NCBI GenBank assembly: GCA_015179025.1 | Contig: WHUX01000083.1 | Span: 1-64,000, forward strand | Direction of reading: 5' to 3' | DNA: 64,000 bases | Origin: Terfezia claveryi | Taxonomy: Eukaryota > Ascomycota > Pezizomycetes > Pezizales > Pezizaceae | In this document: positions 32,850 to 45,168 of the stretch, in pieces | Position numbering within the stretch: the first letter of the stretch is position 1 | Layout: each line of letters starts with the position of its first letter | The notes under the pieces: generated by a model | What the model was told of the DNA's origin: nothing | The model's database searches: none | What the model saw: the letters and a program-made list of their open reading frames with translations, nothing else | Translations under genes and position numbers: made by a program

Positions 32850-35314
32850 GTATGTGGCCGCTCAGTCTCACTCAGCAAAGCTGAAAAGAGATCCCCTATC
32901 AAAACAGTTTATGTCTTCGTTCCGGGCCCCACTCGCCCTAGACATTACTTTATCGTGTTGGCTGGGTAGGGGAAGCGAAAATCTAGGTGAGTGTTCCCCG
33001 TGTCAGTCTCTGTGGGAGACTAGTGGTCATCACAAAACCTGCATTGTTGTCGTGACTAGTTGTCGTCGATCAGCTGCTCTTTTCGTGTGTATGCGGGACC
33101 GACTTCTAGGCCTATGTAGATCCCTCAAAGCCACTAATAACTAGCTCGATCGGCAGAGCGGAGAAGGGCTAGAATATTGCACTTATCTCATATCAATATG
33201 ACTAGTCACGATGAATGTGGTTGAGATTGTGAACTTCGTTTAGGAAGCAAGATGTTTCTAGATACGTATAGAGATCGGCAATAGTGGAAGGTAATGGGTA
33301 ATCAGAGAGTGCCAACCAGACTAAATCAGAGGTGCGATTATATCATGGTTATGTTTAGAAATTCTCTGGAAACCTGTAGGCCAAAAGATTGGCAAACAAT
33401 TGATTTATTATATATCAAAAAGCTAGAAAAATAAAAATATTACTCCCAGTCCAAGAAGGGTACTTACTAATGGCTCATTCATCTACATGTGAACTAACTA
33501 CTATGATCAGGACCATGATTTCTGAAGAAAAAAAACACCATATAGTTGGGGAAATATGCCACGTAATTTGGGGATCCGAGAACCATTTATTTTTTTAAGT
33601 TTCTCTATTAAGAAAAAAAAAAAAAAAAAAAGCTCACTTTTTGCCAATCGTCGCTTGTGATTTTTTGCGTAGTGTCCGTACCCTAATAGAACATGTGTTT
33701 GATTATGATATTGATCTAAGCTTTTGTTGCAGGTGATCAGCCCTCTCGCCTAGGCTACCTAAAGAGGTAGTTCTAACAACCAAGGTTACAATTGACGTTA
33801 CCTAGGTGCTATATAGAATTCATCATTCCCATGACCAGACCGAGGTATTTATCCAACCAGAATCCCCATTAAAATTCCCACACCCACCATATCCAAAATG
33901 TTAGTGCACCTCCTTTAGAACTACTCTGTGCAGGGTGTTGTGCCAACCAGACTAAGAACTACTGCTCATCTGCATATACGAATCCAGGTTAGTCTGGTAC
34001 TCGCGCAAGATAGCATCTACGCCGCCAAGGTTACCGATTGTGATCGGAATAGAGGATTGAAAAGCTGACGAATTGACCTGTTTCAAGTATAATTGGAACG
34101 GTTAAGCCGGAGCAGAACACGGGTAGCTCGGCGTAGGAAGACATTTCAGGCTGGGGCTTGTGAAGTGAGGTACATTACCCTCAACACTGTGTGCGTGCGC
34201 AGCAGAAATCTTAACTCACCAATGGCTGACTGCTTCCTCTACTTCCTTAGTAATCTTAGGCATGAGACACGCATATCGTCTGCCTTATCCCAGCACCCAA
34301 TAAACCTTGAGAGATTCGGATGGATGTAATTGTAGCATTCGATATTTAGAAAATAAGATATAAATAGAACCCTTCCAGCCCACCAATCCATATTTTGCTA
34401 TCACCTTCCTTCCAATTCGAACCAACTATCCAGCTTCATCTATTGCAGCCGTGTACACATTTGCAATACCCCGTTGCCCACATATTCCCTGAAGCCAAAG
34501 CAAAAAGAAAGCAAAGACAACGAAGTACAAGCACGATAAACTAACAGCAAAACAATCCAACTCGACCAAGAATAAGGGAATAAAAGCAAGAACGAGTAAA
34601 AAACCAATAAATCAACCTACCAACAAACCCAGGATAATAGCGTAAAAGCCAGATGTAACTTGAGTTCAGAACAAAGAGGGTGCAGGGATGTTAGAAGACT
34701 ACAAAAGCCAACAAAATAGAATAGAATCACGAAAGTCCAACTTAGCAAAGCAACGATGACCGAACACAAGCACCAGTTGCAAAAAAATGTAAATATATTA
34801 AGGAAAAAGGAAAACCCTAAAACAGCGTACAGACCGAAAGAAAGATGGTAGTAATTAGAAATTGATATGTTTCACCATTTCCAGAGAAAACATGAGGAGC
34901 CTTCAAGGATGAATAAAAAAGGTATGATAATACCCGCAGCCAATTCGGAAGTATCATCCAGATGCTATAATCCGAACCATGAGACACATCAAAAAGCCGT
35001 AAAACAATGTTACTAATCCGAGATGGCCTAACTGAAAGAAGAATGTATCCAAAAGCCTCCACTGCATTGGAAAACCTGATTGGAACCCTATCCCTAATAG
35101 ATATAAAGAGGAGAGCCAAACCTCATTGAAGTTGACTAAATATCCCATATGAAATACGATTGATAAGGGCCAAATAGTCCACAAGTGCCCAAAAGAGCGC
35201 ACAACCACCATCAGTAGTAGTTTGAAGTAATGGGAGAGTAATTGTGTGAAGATGTGCTTCAATAAGGGGAAGATAATAACAATGGGACCAAGAAATCGTG
35301 ACCTATGTTGTGAA
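32850..35314. other. Intergenic region and Rsc7 3' flank
   Basis: No gene is supported. It contains an A-run (33612-33631), two copies of the dispersed GCCAACCAGACTA motif (33311-33323 and 33943-33955), and A-rich sequence from about 34480 to 34800. The last few hundred bases probably include the 3' untranslated region of the Rsc7-like gene on the minus strand. Confidence 0.4.
33946..33998. repeat. Mini inverted-repeat element (53 bp)
   Basis: ACCAGACTAA (33946-33955) faces TTAGTCTGGT (33989-33998), a perfect 10-bp inverted repeat. It belongs to the same dispersed family as 48996-49052. Nothing coding can fit. Confidence 0.7.
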
Positions 35315-37547
35315 TCATTGTTGGTGACCCCACCACCCCGGCTGCTGCTGTGCAGGCTTCCAGCTGTGAGTGGGAGCTGGCTGTTGAAGGTAGTGTTGCT
35401 GAGCAGAGTACATTGGTTGTCCACCTTGGTGTTGAGGGTGCATCAATGAAGGGTGAGGCTGAGACAAGGGCTGCGAATGGGGCTGTTGCTGGGGATGCTG
35501 GGGATGAGAGGGCTGGGGTGCAGCCGAATGGAAGTAAGGTTGCTGATTCATGTATCCCTGATTGTGCAATTGTTCTGGCTTGATGTTCTGAGGGATCCTT
35601 ACTGGGGACTGCTGCGGCATATTTGGATGCTGTTGCTGCTGCTGATGTTGTTGTTGTTGATGATGTTGCTGCTGCTGCTGTTGGTGCTGGAGTGAAGAGA
35701 GCTGTTGAGGGCTCATGTGTGCTGGTGGGTGAGGTGGTGCTAGCTGCGCATGCTGTTGAGGGTGTGGGTTATGTTGAGGTGGTGGATGTGACATAGCAGG
35801 AGTCACAACCTGAGGTTGTGGGTTTGGCAATTGCTGCCCACCAACTTGAGACTGAACTGGCTTTGGAGGGGATGTGGGCTTGTAGTAGTTATTATTATAG
35901 ACATCACGCCGTATCCCACGCTGTTGGACAAGATTCTTGTTATAATCGTTTGCTTGTTGAACCTGCTCGGCCATAGCCTGAGTAGGCGTTGGTTGGACTC
36001 GGTCGTGATATGGGGGGCCTGTGACTTCTTGCCTCGGCCGAGGAACTGCAAGTAACTCTTTGTATCTATTGCTATCTTCTGGGTTATGTTGTGTCTGTGA
36101 TAGATGGATCATTGGAAGAGGTGCCATGTTGCCGGGGGCAGGACCGCCAAGCCCAGGTTGGACCATTTGCGGTTGAGGCGCTTCGATGACCGATTCATGG
36201 GGGTACGTGGGTTCATGATGTGGCTGTGGAGGTGCTTGTGCTTGCTGGGTTTGTTGTGCCTGCTGTGCTTGCTGTTGCTGTGCTTGCTCGGCTTGCTGCT
36301 GGCGTTGCTTAGCTGCCCCAGGTCTTTTTTCTCCAGCAAGATCATCCTCCGTGAATCCTTGCTTCTTAGCTTTCGTTTCCCAGTAATCATCTCTCACTCT
36401 CCTGCCACCGACAATGACTCTGCTACCAAATTGTCTGAACATGCTCCTGGCTGTGACAATTGCGATCTGCCTGGAACGGTAAGAATAGGGCAACAATTCT
36501 TGAGCAATGAGGTCATCTTTTTCAGCTTGCGTGGCAATGATCTTATACAGACTCCGATTCTTGTTAAAAAGAAGGTAAGAGTCACGATATCCTAAGACTC
36601 GAGCACATTCCGTTGCAAGCATGAACAGTTTGTCGCCTCTGTTAGGTACATGAAATGTTCGGCATCTGTATTCGCGTCCGTTGGCTAGATGCCCTGTGGG
36701 CAGCACTTTCTTGTCCCCTTCCTCATCAAATTCTCTTGGGATGTACTCGTCTCCTTCCGGAGTCAGCTGGTCGGTGGTGTGATCACGCACTGTTGGAAGA
36801 GCCTTCACAACTGGCTTGGGTTGTGCTGGCTTTGGCGGTGTTGCGGTGACAGGGGCTTGTTGTGGGGTAGCATCAGCTTGCTGTATCTGGTGGGGTGGTG
36901 GGGGTGGCAGTTGTTGTTGATGGGTTTGTTGTGAAGGTTGGGGTTGTGGTGTTTGCTGTTGCTGTTGTTGTTGCTGCGGTTGCGGTTGCTGTTGCTGTTG
37001 CTGATGTGGCTGTAGCTGTTGTTGCTGCTGCTGAGGTTGAGGTTGCTGGGGAGCAGAGTTCAAGTTCGGGCTCGGTGGCACCGGAGCGACGCCAGACTTG
37101 TTCTTTGGTGGCCGACCGCGCTTTCTTCTAACCGGCTCTTCTGCGGTGCCTATATGCCCATGAGTAAAGGAGCCAAATAATTGACGGAGTTGCTGAGTTC
37201 AGAAAAGGCAAGGAAATGTTAGGCGTACCTTGGCTAATGTCATCGTTCACTACTTGTCCCTCCCGATAAACCTCGGGTGACCGACTTCGTTTGACTCCCC
37301 TCGGACTCTGATCAATGACTGGGACGCGAGGTTTCGAGTCGGGGCTGTAGTCGTGGGTTGTCGTTGTCGGGCCGTAGAAGCTCTGTGGTAGTCTGCTGAT
37401 AGGACCCTGGGGAGCGGAGAAAGCACCCGCTGGGTTGAGGGTTGCTGGATTGATGGTCCCCGAGCCATCCAGCTCCCCGCCGTTGTTCATCATAGTCGAT
37501 TGCGACGTTGAGAACATGTGGGGAAAACGTGCGGATGATGGAGTCAT
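35315..37547 (-). CDS. Rsc7/Swp82-family chromatin-remodelling subunit
   Basis: A nuclear subunit of the SWI/SNF or RSC remodeller (yeast Npl6/Rsc7 and Swp82). Two exons: 37547-37229 and 37149-35315, giving 717 residues. Exon 1 is Ser/Pro-rich. Exon 2 opens with an AT-hook, KRGRPPK (about residues 116-122), followed by a long Gln/Pro tract. The Rsc7_Swp82 domain follows: the block around GDEYIPREFDEEGDKK, then GREYRCRTFHVPNRGD, the ARVLGYRDSYLLF stretch, and VGGRRVRDDYWE. The last 350 residues are a Gln/Pro/His-rich, prion-like region ending in WWGHQQ. The CAG/CAA-type runs are length-variable sequence. The start was chosen because the frame upstream carries no other Met and the sequence becomes G-rich non-coding. 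Confidence 0.93.
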
Positions 37548-39126
37548 GCACGGCTATAGTTTTCTGGGGTTTTGGGGGGGGGGGGGGGGGGAAGGAAGAG
37601 GGGGAGGTGTCCAAGCGAAACTCTGTCTTGGTAGTGGTTGGTGGAGAACGGGTTTGACGTGAACGTTGGTCGACAATAGCAATAGTAGTAGCAGCAGACT
37701 GCGAGACGAGAAAGGTGGGGTGCGTAGACAAAGAAATTCGGCCCTACGGTTTTCTTTTTGGTGTCGTGTCGAGGAAGCGCAAGGTCGGGAGCGAGGGTGT
37801 GGAAGTGGTGTGTGTGTGTGTAGTGCGGGTGGGGGGATGGGTGGTGGGGACACAGTAGTAAGGGAGAGATGGGGAGGGGCGGAGAATGGGCTGTGGCGGT
37901 TGGCTGTCTCGACGTTGGATCTGGAAAAGGACGACTGATCGCTCAAGAGCGGATGTGGAGGGCGACGGGGGGTGTGTGGGGGAGGGGGGAGGTGGGCAGG
38001 CGAGTAAGTATGCTAGTCGAGAAGGAAGAGCAGCGAGGGTGAGAGCCTTGCGTAGTGCATGAATCAACGGTCAAAAGAGCAGCAGCGGTGGGCCTCGCGC
38101 GTGATTGGTTTGGTGCACAATTATTTTTCGCTTGGGATGATCAAGGGGCGTCGTCGCTCATTGTCATTGGACAGCGAGTGTTCCTTCCTTTCACTTGTCT
38201 CGGGGAGGGGACTGTGACCAAAAGAAGAGGCCACCAAATAGACAAAAAAAATAAAAGGTTATTTGCAAGCGCCTGTAGTGGCAAATAATAATTGTGATAT
38301 TGAGTGGTATGGCGTTGTGTGTGCGTGCGTGGAGTGTGGAGGAGATGGGTGGACGGGTGGTGGTGGGCGGAGCTGGTCGCAGTGTGGTGGTGGTGTAAGT
38401 CTGTCGGGGTGTGGTGGGCGGGGAAATGAAGGGCGGAAGGACCTAGGGTGGTGAATAGGGTGGTGAGTAGGGTAGGTGTGAGTAGGGTTGGTAGTAGGGT
38501 GGTTGGTTAGCAGGCTCGCTCGCTCGCTGTTATTTCTTTTTCCTTCTTTTCCATGGGGCCTGCTAGCCGGTTCAGACGACTCGCGGGCTACGCTCCAGGC
38601 AACGCCCTGTGCAGCAGGTGGGGTTGGCTGTGCTGATGGCAGCTGCTGCCCTGCTCCGGGTCTGGATGCGTATATGGCCTCCCTGGAGGATGGGAGCAGG
38701 AACCCTGATAATATGTAATAATATGATGCGCGAGGGAGTCCGGCCGTGTGGGCTCGAGCAAGGCCAGAAGGCAGCGAAACCAGCCAAGAGGGCTGGCGGA
38801 CGTGGGAGACTGGAAAAAGACGGGGAATAAGTGTCTCGACCTGGAGGGGGTGGGCAAAGTGCAACTGTGGGCGAGGGAAACAAGGGCGAGGATGGTGGCC
38901 AGAAATCTACAGCAGGAGAGAAGGACGACAACTCGGAAACCACTGCCCTGACTGACTACTAGGTACTGCACATCTGGATTTCGTCTTGGGGTTTAGCCGC
39001 ACGCGTAACCTGTACCCCTCCCCCAGAGTTCCCTCCTAGACCACTTTGGTGCTGTGCTTATGATCAGCTGCACCCGACAAGAAAAGCAGGAAAAACAGCA
39101 GTGCATGAATGGCTGCACCGCAATAG

Positions 39127-39176
<50 letters not shown>

Positions 39177-41689
39177 CAACCACCACCACCATTATCATAA
39201 TGGCTAGTGTATAACACTATTCGCGAATATGGGAGGTCAGAGTAAACAAAGGTCCAAAGGAAACTTGAAGGGAATGTGATGCCGCAACGATTTGCTAGGT
39301 GCCGTACAGCTGCTCTAGAGTAGTCTCTCTGTTGGAACTTGACTTGCGTCGTTCACATGGTGCTAGTTTACTTATAAGTTCCCTCCGGCAATCCAATGGA
39401 GTGATGGAACTGGGTTATCCAGTAGCATATCAATTCCCTTTTAGGCCGTGCATTCTCGCCAGGGGCTACTTGCGTGAAGTCGGTTCTCTACGAAATGCAC
39501 TGTATATCTTAACGTTTGTTCAGCCGTAGGCTATAAGATAGAGAGAGAGTGGGGCAACATTGCCTGCCGTCACAGATTCCATCAAAGTCTCGGTGGACCC
39601 GAGATGTAACTTGGCCTGAGCTCCCATCATATGTATCAGGGCTGTGTGAAACGCCGATGCGATAATCACAAAAACGTTAATCACTTCTTTTGAAATCGCT
39701 GTTTCCTCAACTCCAGCCCATACCTATAATATGCAGCGCGCTTTTGCTTTAGGTCCGTCTTATCAGAAAGTTCGTCCCACTCATTAGTTGGGTCGGGCAA
39801 CAACTTCATGCATGTTTGCTTTTCTCCGCTTGGTTAGTTGTGCTGATGGACTTGAAGAACGCATCGAAAGCTTAGGCCTATCGACGGCTAAGTATAGCAC
39901 TGTTTGCTTGGTACGATCATAGAATATTGCCTCTCGGGGACGACGGGGAAATATTGAATCGGTAATCAACACCTCCAATTGAGACATACATGTATTTTTC
40001 TGGTAGATAAACCCTCTCCATGACTGGTCACAGCAGCCCAGTAGCGGCAACTTTGGGGGTGGTGTTCCGCAAGAGCGGGAACTGCTTGGCAGGTGCCATG
40101 CACGTACTGTACAATGTTTTGCTGCCTGCTCAACCAGAGGCGTTTGGACAAGGATATTACAGACCAAGGATCATGTGTCCTGCGATGCAACTAACTGGGG
40201 ATGCTGCACTGCACCAAGTACTGTATGTAATAGTGACATGTGTGTGGCCTAGAACCAGGATCTTTTCCAAGTAAATAGCCCTTCTCCACAGGTCAAGCAC
40301 TCGAGAGCATTTTAGCCGTTTGGGGGAGTTTGCTCTGGTTCCGTAATAGACCAGGCCACAAGGTATGCTGGATATGCCTATCTTTCAGTTGTGCAGCCGT
40401 AACATTGAGTAAGGGGCACCTTGAAACTGTCTCCTGCCATGCATAAATGGTGTTCTTCCTTAGCCCTTGGGCTGCAGCGATAGCGATCCGCCGTGTCGGG
40501 TTCCAATAGTGCACCCAAAGGTTTGTCTCTCGCCTGATTTGCACAGAGTCAAAAGAGTTGGTGTGGAGAAGTGGAGGGTGGGGGTGGGGTGGATATGGTG
40601 GGACTTGCCTGGCAAAACAACTGGGGTCTGATTAGTCGGGTGTGATGCCATAAAAAGCTTGTCAAAAACGAAACGTGGGTGAATATCTACAAACCACGAG
40701 GAACACGTTCCATCGACTCTAAAGTACTGACGGTGCAATCCTGCAGTCCCGCCTCTGATATTCCCCAGTACCAAATATCCGCAGAAAGAGGTGGCTGGGC
40801 AATGTAGTAAGGTTTAGAAATGTTTTTGAGAGTTGCCCTGGACCTTTCCGATAGTTTACAACCACACGACAACCTACATAATATACTCTCATGACGAGCC
40901 CCAAAAGGCCATCGTTTAATGGATCAACCTCTACAACCACGAACATTTCGTCCAAAGTATTCTTACAGTCTGGAAAAGGAAAATGTCGGAAAATAGTGCG
41001 TGAGCTTTAACTTCAGCAAGATATCCCATGCTCCTCAAAGCTATGCTCCCCATGTACTCTCAATGCTCCAACAGACGCGAGTGGGAAAGGTATTTCATAT
41101 ATCTCCCATGCTACAGATCCATATTCTCTAGACAATACATCCCTATGTTCTCCTATAGCATGCTGATTCCTCCCAAATAGTGCCAAACTTTGTCCTATCT
41201 GAAAGGCCAGCTGGTGCTTCGACATACCCCAATGGACATTACTTGGTCAGACTCAAATATTTTCTTATATTGCATGGATGTTATCGAACATGAATTAGCG
41301 TTCCACGACGTTATTCAGATAATCAGGGTAATCTGGAGAAAGCGAAATCTGAGGGAATTACCTGCTGCAATAATATGTTGATATCCTTTTCTTTTATACC
41401 CAGCACTTTTACATTTGCACAAAAGTGGTTGTTGGTTTTCCGTTGGGTGGCTTTTATAGCACCACCTATTCTAGGATTGGTCTCTAGTGTTTGAGTATTT
41501 ACAGTCTTGTTCTCACAGTTCGAGAATATGTTTAAGGCCTGAAAAATGCCGATGAGCTACTAGATATGATTAGTGCTACTGTTGAAGGCTAAGAATCGAA
41601 GGTAATGAATGGCGACTGAGGTATATCCTGTGACTACATTCTTGTCTTCGTATGCGAATTGAGGCTAATGCTTTTGCTCACTCAGTATT
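37548..41689. other. Upstream region of Rsc7 gene and long gene-poor stretch
   Basis: The first kilobase is strand-asymmetric (G-rich on the plus strand, so C/T-rich on the Rsc7 strand), as in many fungal 5' leaders, with an 18-G run at 37574-37591. Open frames at 37554-38971 are compositional artefacts. From 40290 to 41230 the minus strand has several open pieces with plausible splice signals (for example TTTTCCTTTTCCAG ending near 40975), so a small or decayed gene is possible. I could not join it convincingly. Confidence 0.4.
39127..39174. repeat. (CAT)16 microsatellite
   Basis: Sixteen perfect CAT units, followed by CACAACCACCACCACC. The Asp-rich open frame on the minus strand is produced by this run. 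Confidence 0.95.
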
Positions 41690-43978
41690 ACTCCATATCG
41701 AAGATGATGACGGATGTAAAGGCTAGTACCCTACATCAGGGTACATTTAACCTCAGCCCGTATGATTTCCTCGAGGTACGTCCGAGCTGTATTTGAGCGA
41801 ATGATTAGCAAGAATAATATCTATTTAGTCGTTGTGATCATCTTTTATCATCTGCTTCTGGCGTAAGTTGCATTAGCTAAATTCTAATTTTAATAGGGAT
41901 CTGTTGCCACTGCAGCGTTTGACAGAGCCTTGCTTGTGTTAGGCCGCGAGAATATCAATCGTGCCGTGCAAGGTTATTAGGTGGTGGTTTCGATTCTTCC
42001 GAAAGGCCAATGGAAGCATCCATCCACGAAAATAGTAGACGAAGAAACTCTCACAACGAACGACAATCCGGATTTGGACGAACCGGAGGCTTTTAAACCA
42101 GAGCAGGAGCGGAAAGCCCTCATTGAAGAGGCTAAGAAAAGTCAAGTATTATCTTTTGAGACCCGACGCACGAATAGTCGGAATCGTCAAACGCAACTGG
42201 AGATAGTAACTCAACTCCGACTTGCTTTTGTTCCTTTGCCAGTACTGTTTCTACCATAGGACATGCTTATAGCTACCAATGCATGTAAGCATGTGCTCGT
42301 GGGCGACATGGGCTAACCAATGAAAAAGCTATGTTGGCCATGTTGATCCAAGCTCAGTGTCGTCAGGTCGTGGAAGCGGGCAGCAAACAGTTTTATTATT
42401 GCCCATGGATAAGCGCATTCCGAAAATTCGCATACGCACTCGCCAAGCCGCTGCGCTTCTAGGTAAGCGAGTTGTCGTCAGCATTGATACTTGGGATCGG
42501 GCTTCGAGGAATCCGGTCGGGCATTTTGTTCGCTTTTTGGGGGAGGTGGAGACGAAGGAGGCAGAAACAGAGGCATTTGTTGGAGTGGGATGTCCAATAC
42601 CGACCCTTTCCCAAGGCTGTCCTTAATTGCCTACCCAACGAGGGCCCTGACTGGAAAGTGCCAGAGAATAAGTAGGATCCTTTGTGGAAGGGGAGGAAAG
42701 TTCACAGGGACTTGTAGATATGCAGTATTGACCCACCTGGTATGTGCCCACGTCTACCATTTCCTCGTCTTCGTCGCCTAACACTCCTACAGGATGCCAG
42801 GACATTGACGATGCACGTTTTACCCAATGGGAAATATGAAATTGGTGTCCACATTGCCGATGTGACTCACTTCGTGAAGCCTGATAATCCTATGGACGAT
42901 GAAGCAATAGCAAGAGGAACACAGTATACTTAGTGGACAGGCGTATTGACATGCTGTTGTTGGGAACTGACCTGTGCCTGTGCCATACGTTTACAGGTTT
43001 GCCTTCTCATGCATATGAGTGAGCCTGCACTACGGTTCAATGATTGTCTACTACATCTAACGCTCTAACAGGAACTAGATCAAGATGTGAACATTTTTTC
43101 CAAATCGGCTATTCGCTCTCGAGAGGCCTTCAGTTATGAGCAGGCTCAGATCCATCGACAATAAGTGAGTATCTTCACACACTAACATCGTGCAGTTCCT
43201 TCTAGGATGAGCTAACGAAAGGAATGCGATGCTTCTTATGCTGTCCAAGAAGCTTGAACAAAAAGAACGGATGCTGGTGCACTCAACCTCGCCAGTCCAG
43301 AAGTCAAAGTTCGGACTGAATCCGAGATCTCAGACCCTGTCGATATAGAAACAAAGCAGCTTCGGGAAACGAACTCACTAATAGAAGAATTCATGTTACT
43401 TGCCAACATTAGTGTCGCACGAAAAATTTATGAAGCTTTTCCTCAGACCGCAATGCTTCGTCAGCGGCAATTTTGAGGAGCTTCAAAATCGACTTGAAGT
43501 ACGTAAGGGAATGAATTTACGTGTCGAGTCGTCGAGAAATTGGCCGATTCTCTGTATACATGGTGGATCCTAACGAGCCTTTTTAAATACCCTTGTGCGT
43601 ATTGTGGCTATGGGATGCATGCTTGCCGCAGAATATTTTTGGTGTGGGACACAGGCATACCCGGAATTTAGGCATTACAGACTTGCGTCGGAGATTTATA
43701 CGCATTTTACGTCTTCTATTCGACGGTATGCGGATGTAGTTGCACATAGACAGTTTTCTGCGGCTATTGATTATGAACAGTTTGATTTTATTTCACTTTC
43801 TTTTTTAGGGAAAAAAAGTCTTAGTTACATTCCAAGGGTAAGTTGGAGGCTATTTGCAAGAATATCAATATCCGTCACAGGAATGCACAGTTTGTAGGGA
43901 GGGCGAGCGTTGAGTACTATGTGGGGCTAGCACTTAAAAGCCGCGAGGCGGAGGAAGAGGGCTTCGTGATGAGGATGT
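41690..43978 (+). pseudogene. DIS3: Dis3/Rrp44 exosome exoribonuclease pseudogene (unprocessed)
   Basis: A decayed copy of the RNase II/R-type catalytic subunit of the exosome. Order retained: the cold-shock region (TLHQGTFNLSPYDFLE, about 41727-41775; then GSVATAAFDRALLVLGREN from 41898), [41 protein letters not shown], the RNB metal-binding motif CQDIDDA (42795 on), [15 protein letters not shown], and YTHFTSSIRRYADVVAHRQ (about 43700-43753). It ends after ASVEYYVGLALKSREAEEEGFVM, just where the S1 domain should begin. Several frames, stops and small indels break it. Introns are kept, for example 41776-41897 and the one ending CCTACAG at 42792, so it arose by DNA duplication, not retroposition. 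The PIN and S1 domains are absent. The functional copy must lie elsewhere. Confidence 0.92.
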
Positions 43979-44052
43979 AAATGTGTTGGGTAAGGGAATA
44001 CTCTGTATGACAATCTGATAAGATTTGACTGGGTCTTATCTTAGATAGCCTC

Positions 44053-44074
44053 TTTTTTTTTTTTTTTTTTTTTT
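44053..44074. repeat. T22 homopolymer
   Basis: Twenty-two consecutive T between the Dis3 pseudogene and the open stretch at 44104. In the plus sense this is the wrong strand for a retroposed poly(A) tail of the pseudogene. Confidence 0.9.
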
Positions 44075-44103
44075 GGTGAAGTCTATACGTCTGTGAAGCC
44101 TAA

Positions 44104-44562
44104 GGCGATGAGCGGTCCCGTTCTCTCATCTCAGAAGACTCGGTACACCCATGGAACAACGAGCTGCATAAACACCCTTCCTCCCGAGCCCAAGAAAAGC
44201 AGAAATACCCCTCTCTCCTCCGCCACGCCCACTATCCGGCCTCTAACCCCGTCGTAGAAAAGGTCTTCCGCCACCACGCCCCTTCCGGCCCCCCCGGAAG
44301 ACAAAAAGGAAAAGAAACCCCTGCAACTCCACCTCCGCTCATACCAGGCCTAGATTGGAGAAGAACGTCTCCACCAGATTCACGACGTATTCCTCTCCCC
44401 CATCCTTCACCTTCTTCGCCCACCTCCCCCTCTGGTCCATATCCTCCCAATTACTCCACCTCCTGCCAATTTCTTCCCGGCGTGGACTCACCAGGGCTAC
44501 GTGCCTGCCTGTCTCCACCTCTCGGCCACAAGAGTATTACTTTAAATGACATAAGTAGTTAG
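44104..44562 (+). other. Open coding-like stretch without start codon
   Basis: 152 codons with no stop from GGC after TAA (44101-44103) to TAG (44560-44562), with no ATG near the left end. The first half reads like real protein (segments SLISEDSVHPWNNELHKH and QKYPSLLRHAHYPASNP). The second half is Pro/Ser-rich. I do not recognise it. It may be an exon fragment of a duplicated gene, carried with the Dis3 pseudogene, or chance. Confidence 0.35.
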
Positions 44563-44848
44563 TAATAAGATGGATATAATTAGTGAAATTCTTATATTAG
44601 AAATGATTTGGATTTGCCTCTTAGGCATCTAATGTCACCAGTGGCAGTAAAGACAACTGTCAGTTAAGCAGTCGTCTATAGCTCGGTGGTGGGTTGATAT
44701 CTATTTCTAGTAACGGTCTTATTACGAGACTATTAGAGTTGTTATGATATAACAAAAGAAATCAAAAGGGACAAGAAAGGAATGACTACAGCCTTGGATT
44801 GATGCCAAAATGATTTATCATTATCACAACCATGCATGAGATCCAGTT

Positions 44849-45168
44849 TGACACTCGTGCCGGGACCGGCACTTCAGAATATTGTCTGGGTAGAGACCTA
44901 GCACTAGCGGCCACCACTGAGCACTAGGGCCTTATGTATATAAATCGTTCTCTGGCTTTCTTCCTTCCTTTCTTTCTTTATCTAACGTCCTGTATATACA
45001 ATACAGCCCTTGGTTCTACCACTCACGTCCAAGTCCTTAGTCCTTGCCCCTTCGTCCGTGGCCCCTTTGCCCCCTCGCTCTCTATCCCTCTCTTCACCGC
45101 TGACCCCATTACACATGTAGGTGTGATACCCACCCTTGCCCCCCTGCCCCCCTGCCTGCCTCGTTACA
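44849..45168 (+). repeat. LTR of second chromovirus subfamily (relic 1)
   Basis: About 320 bp from TGACACTCG to TCGTTACA. It is similar to the 553-bp chromovirus LTR around TATATACAATACAGCCCTTGG and in its last 70 bases. A TATATAAA box lies at 44937-44944. The same 320-bp LTR length occurs inverted at 47431-47750. Confidence 0.75.

Noticed and set aside
38259..38971. Several long overlapping minus-strand frames upstream of the Rsc7 gene
   Set aside because: They are Pro/Ser/His-rich frames created by C/T-rich strand asymmetry. Frames on the opposite strand are equally open.
39127..39174. Asp-rich frame over the CAT repeat
   Set aside because: It is an artefact of the microsatellite.
41690..43978. 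A functional multi-exon Dis3-like gene
   Set aside because: Even with introns removed, stops and frame changes remain within the conserved blocks, and both terminal domains are missing.
44053..44074. T22 as a retroposition tail for the Dis3 pseudogene
   Set aside because: A plus-strand retrocopy would end in A, not T, and the pseudogene keeps introns.
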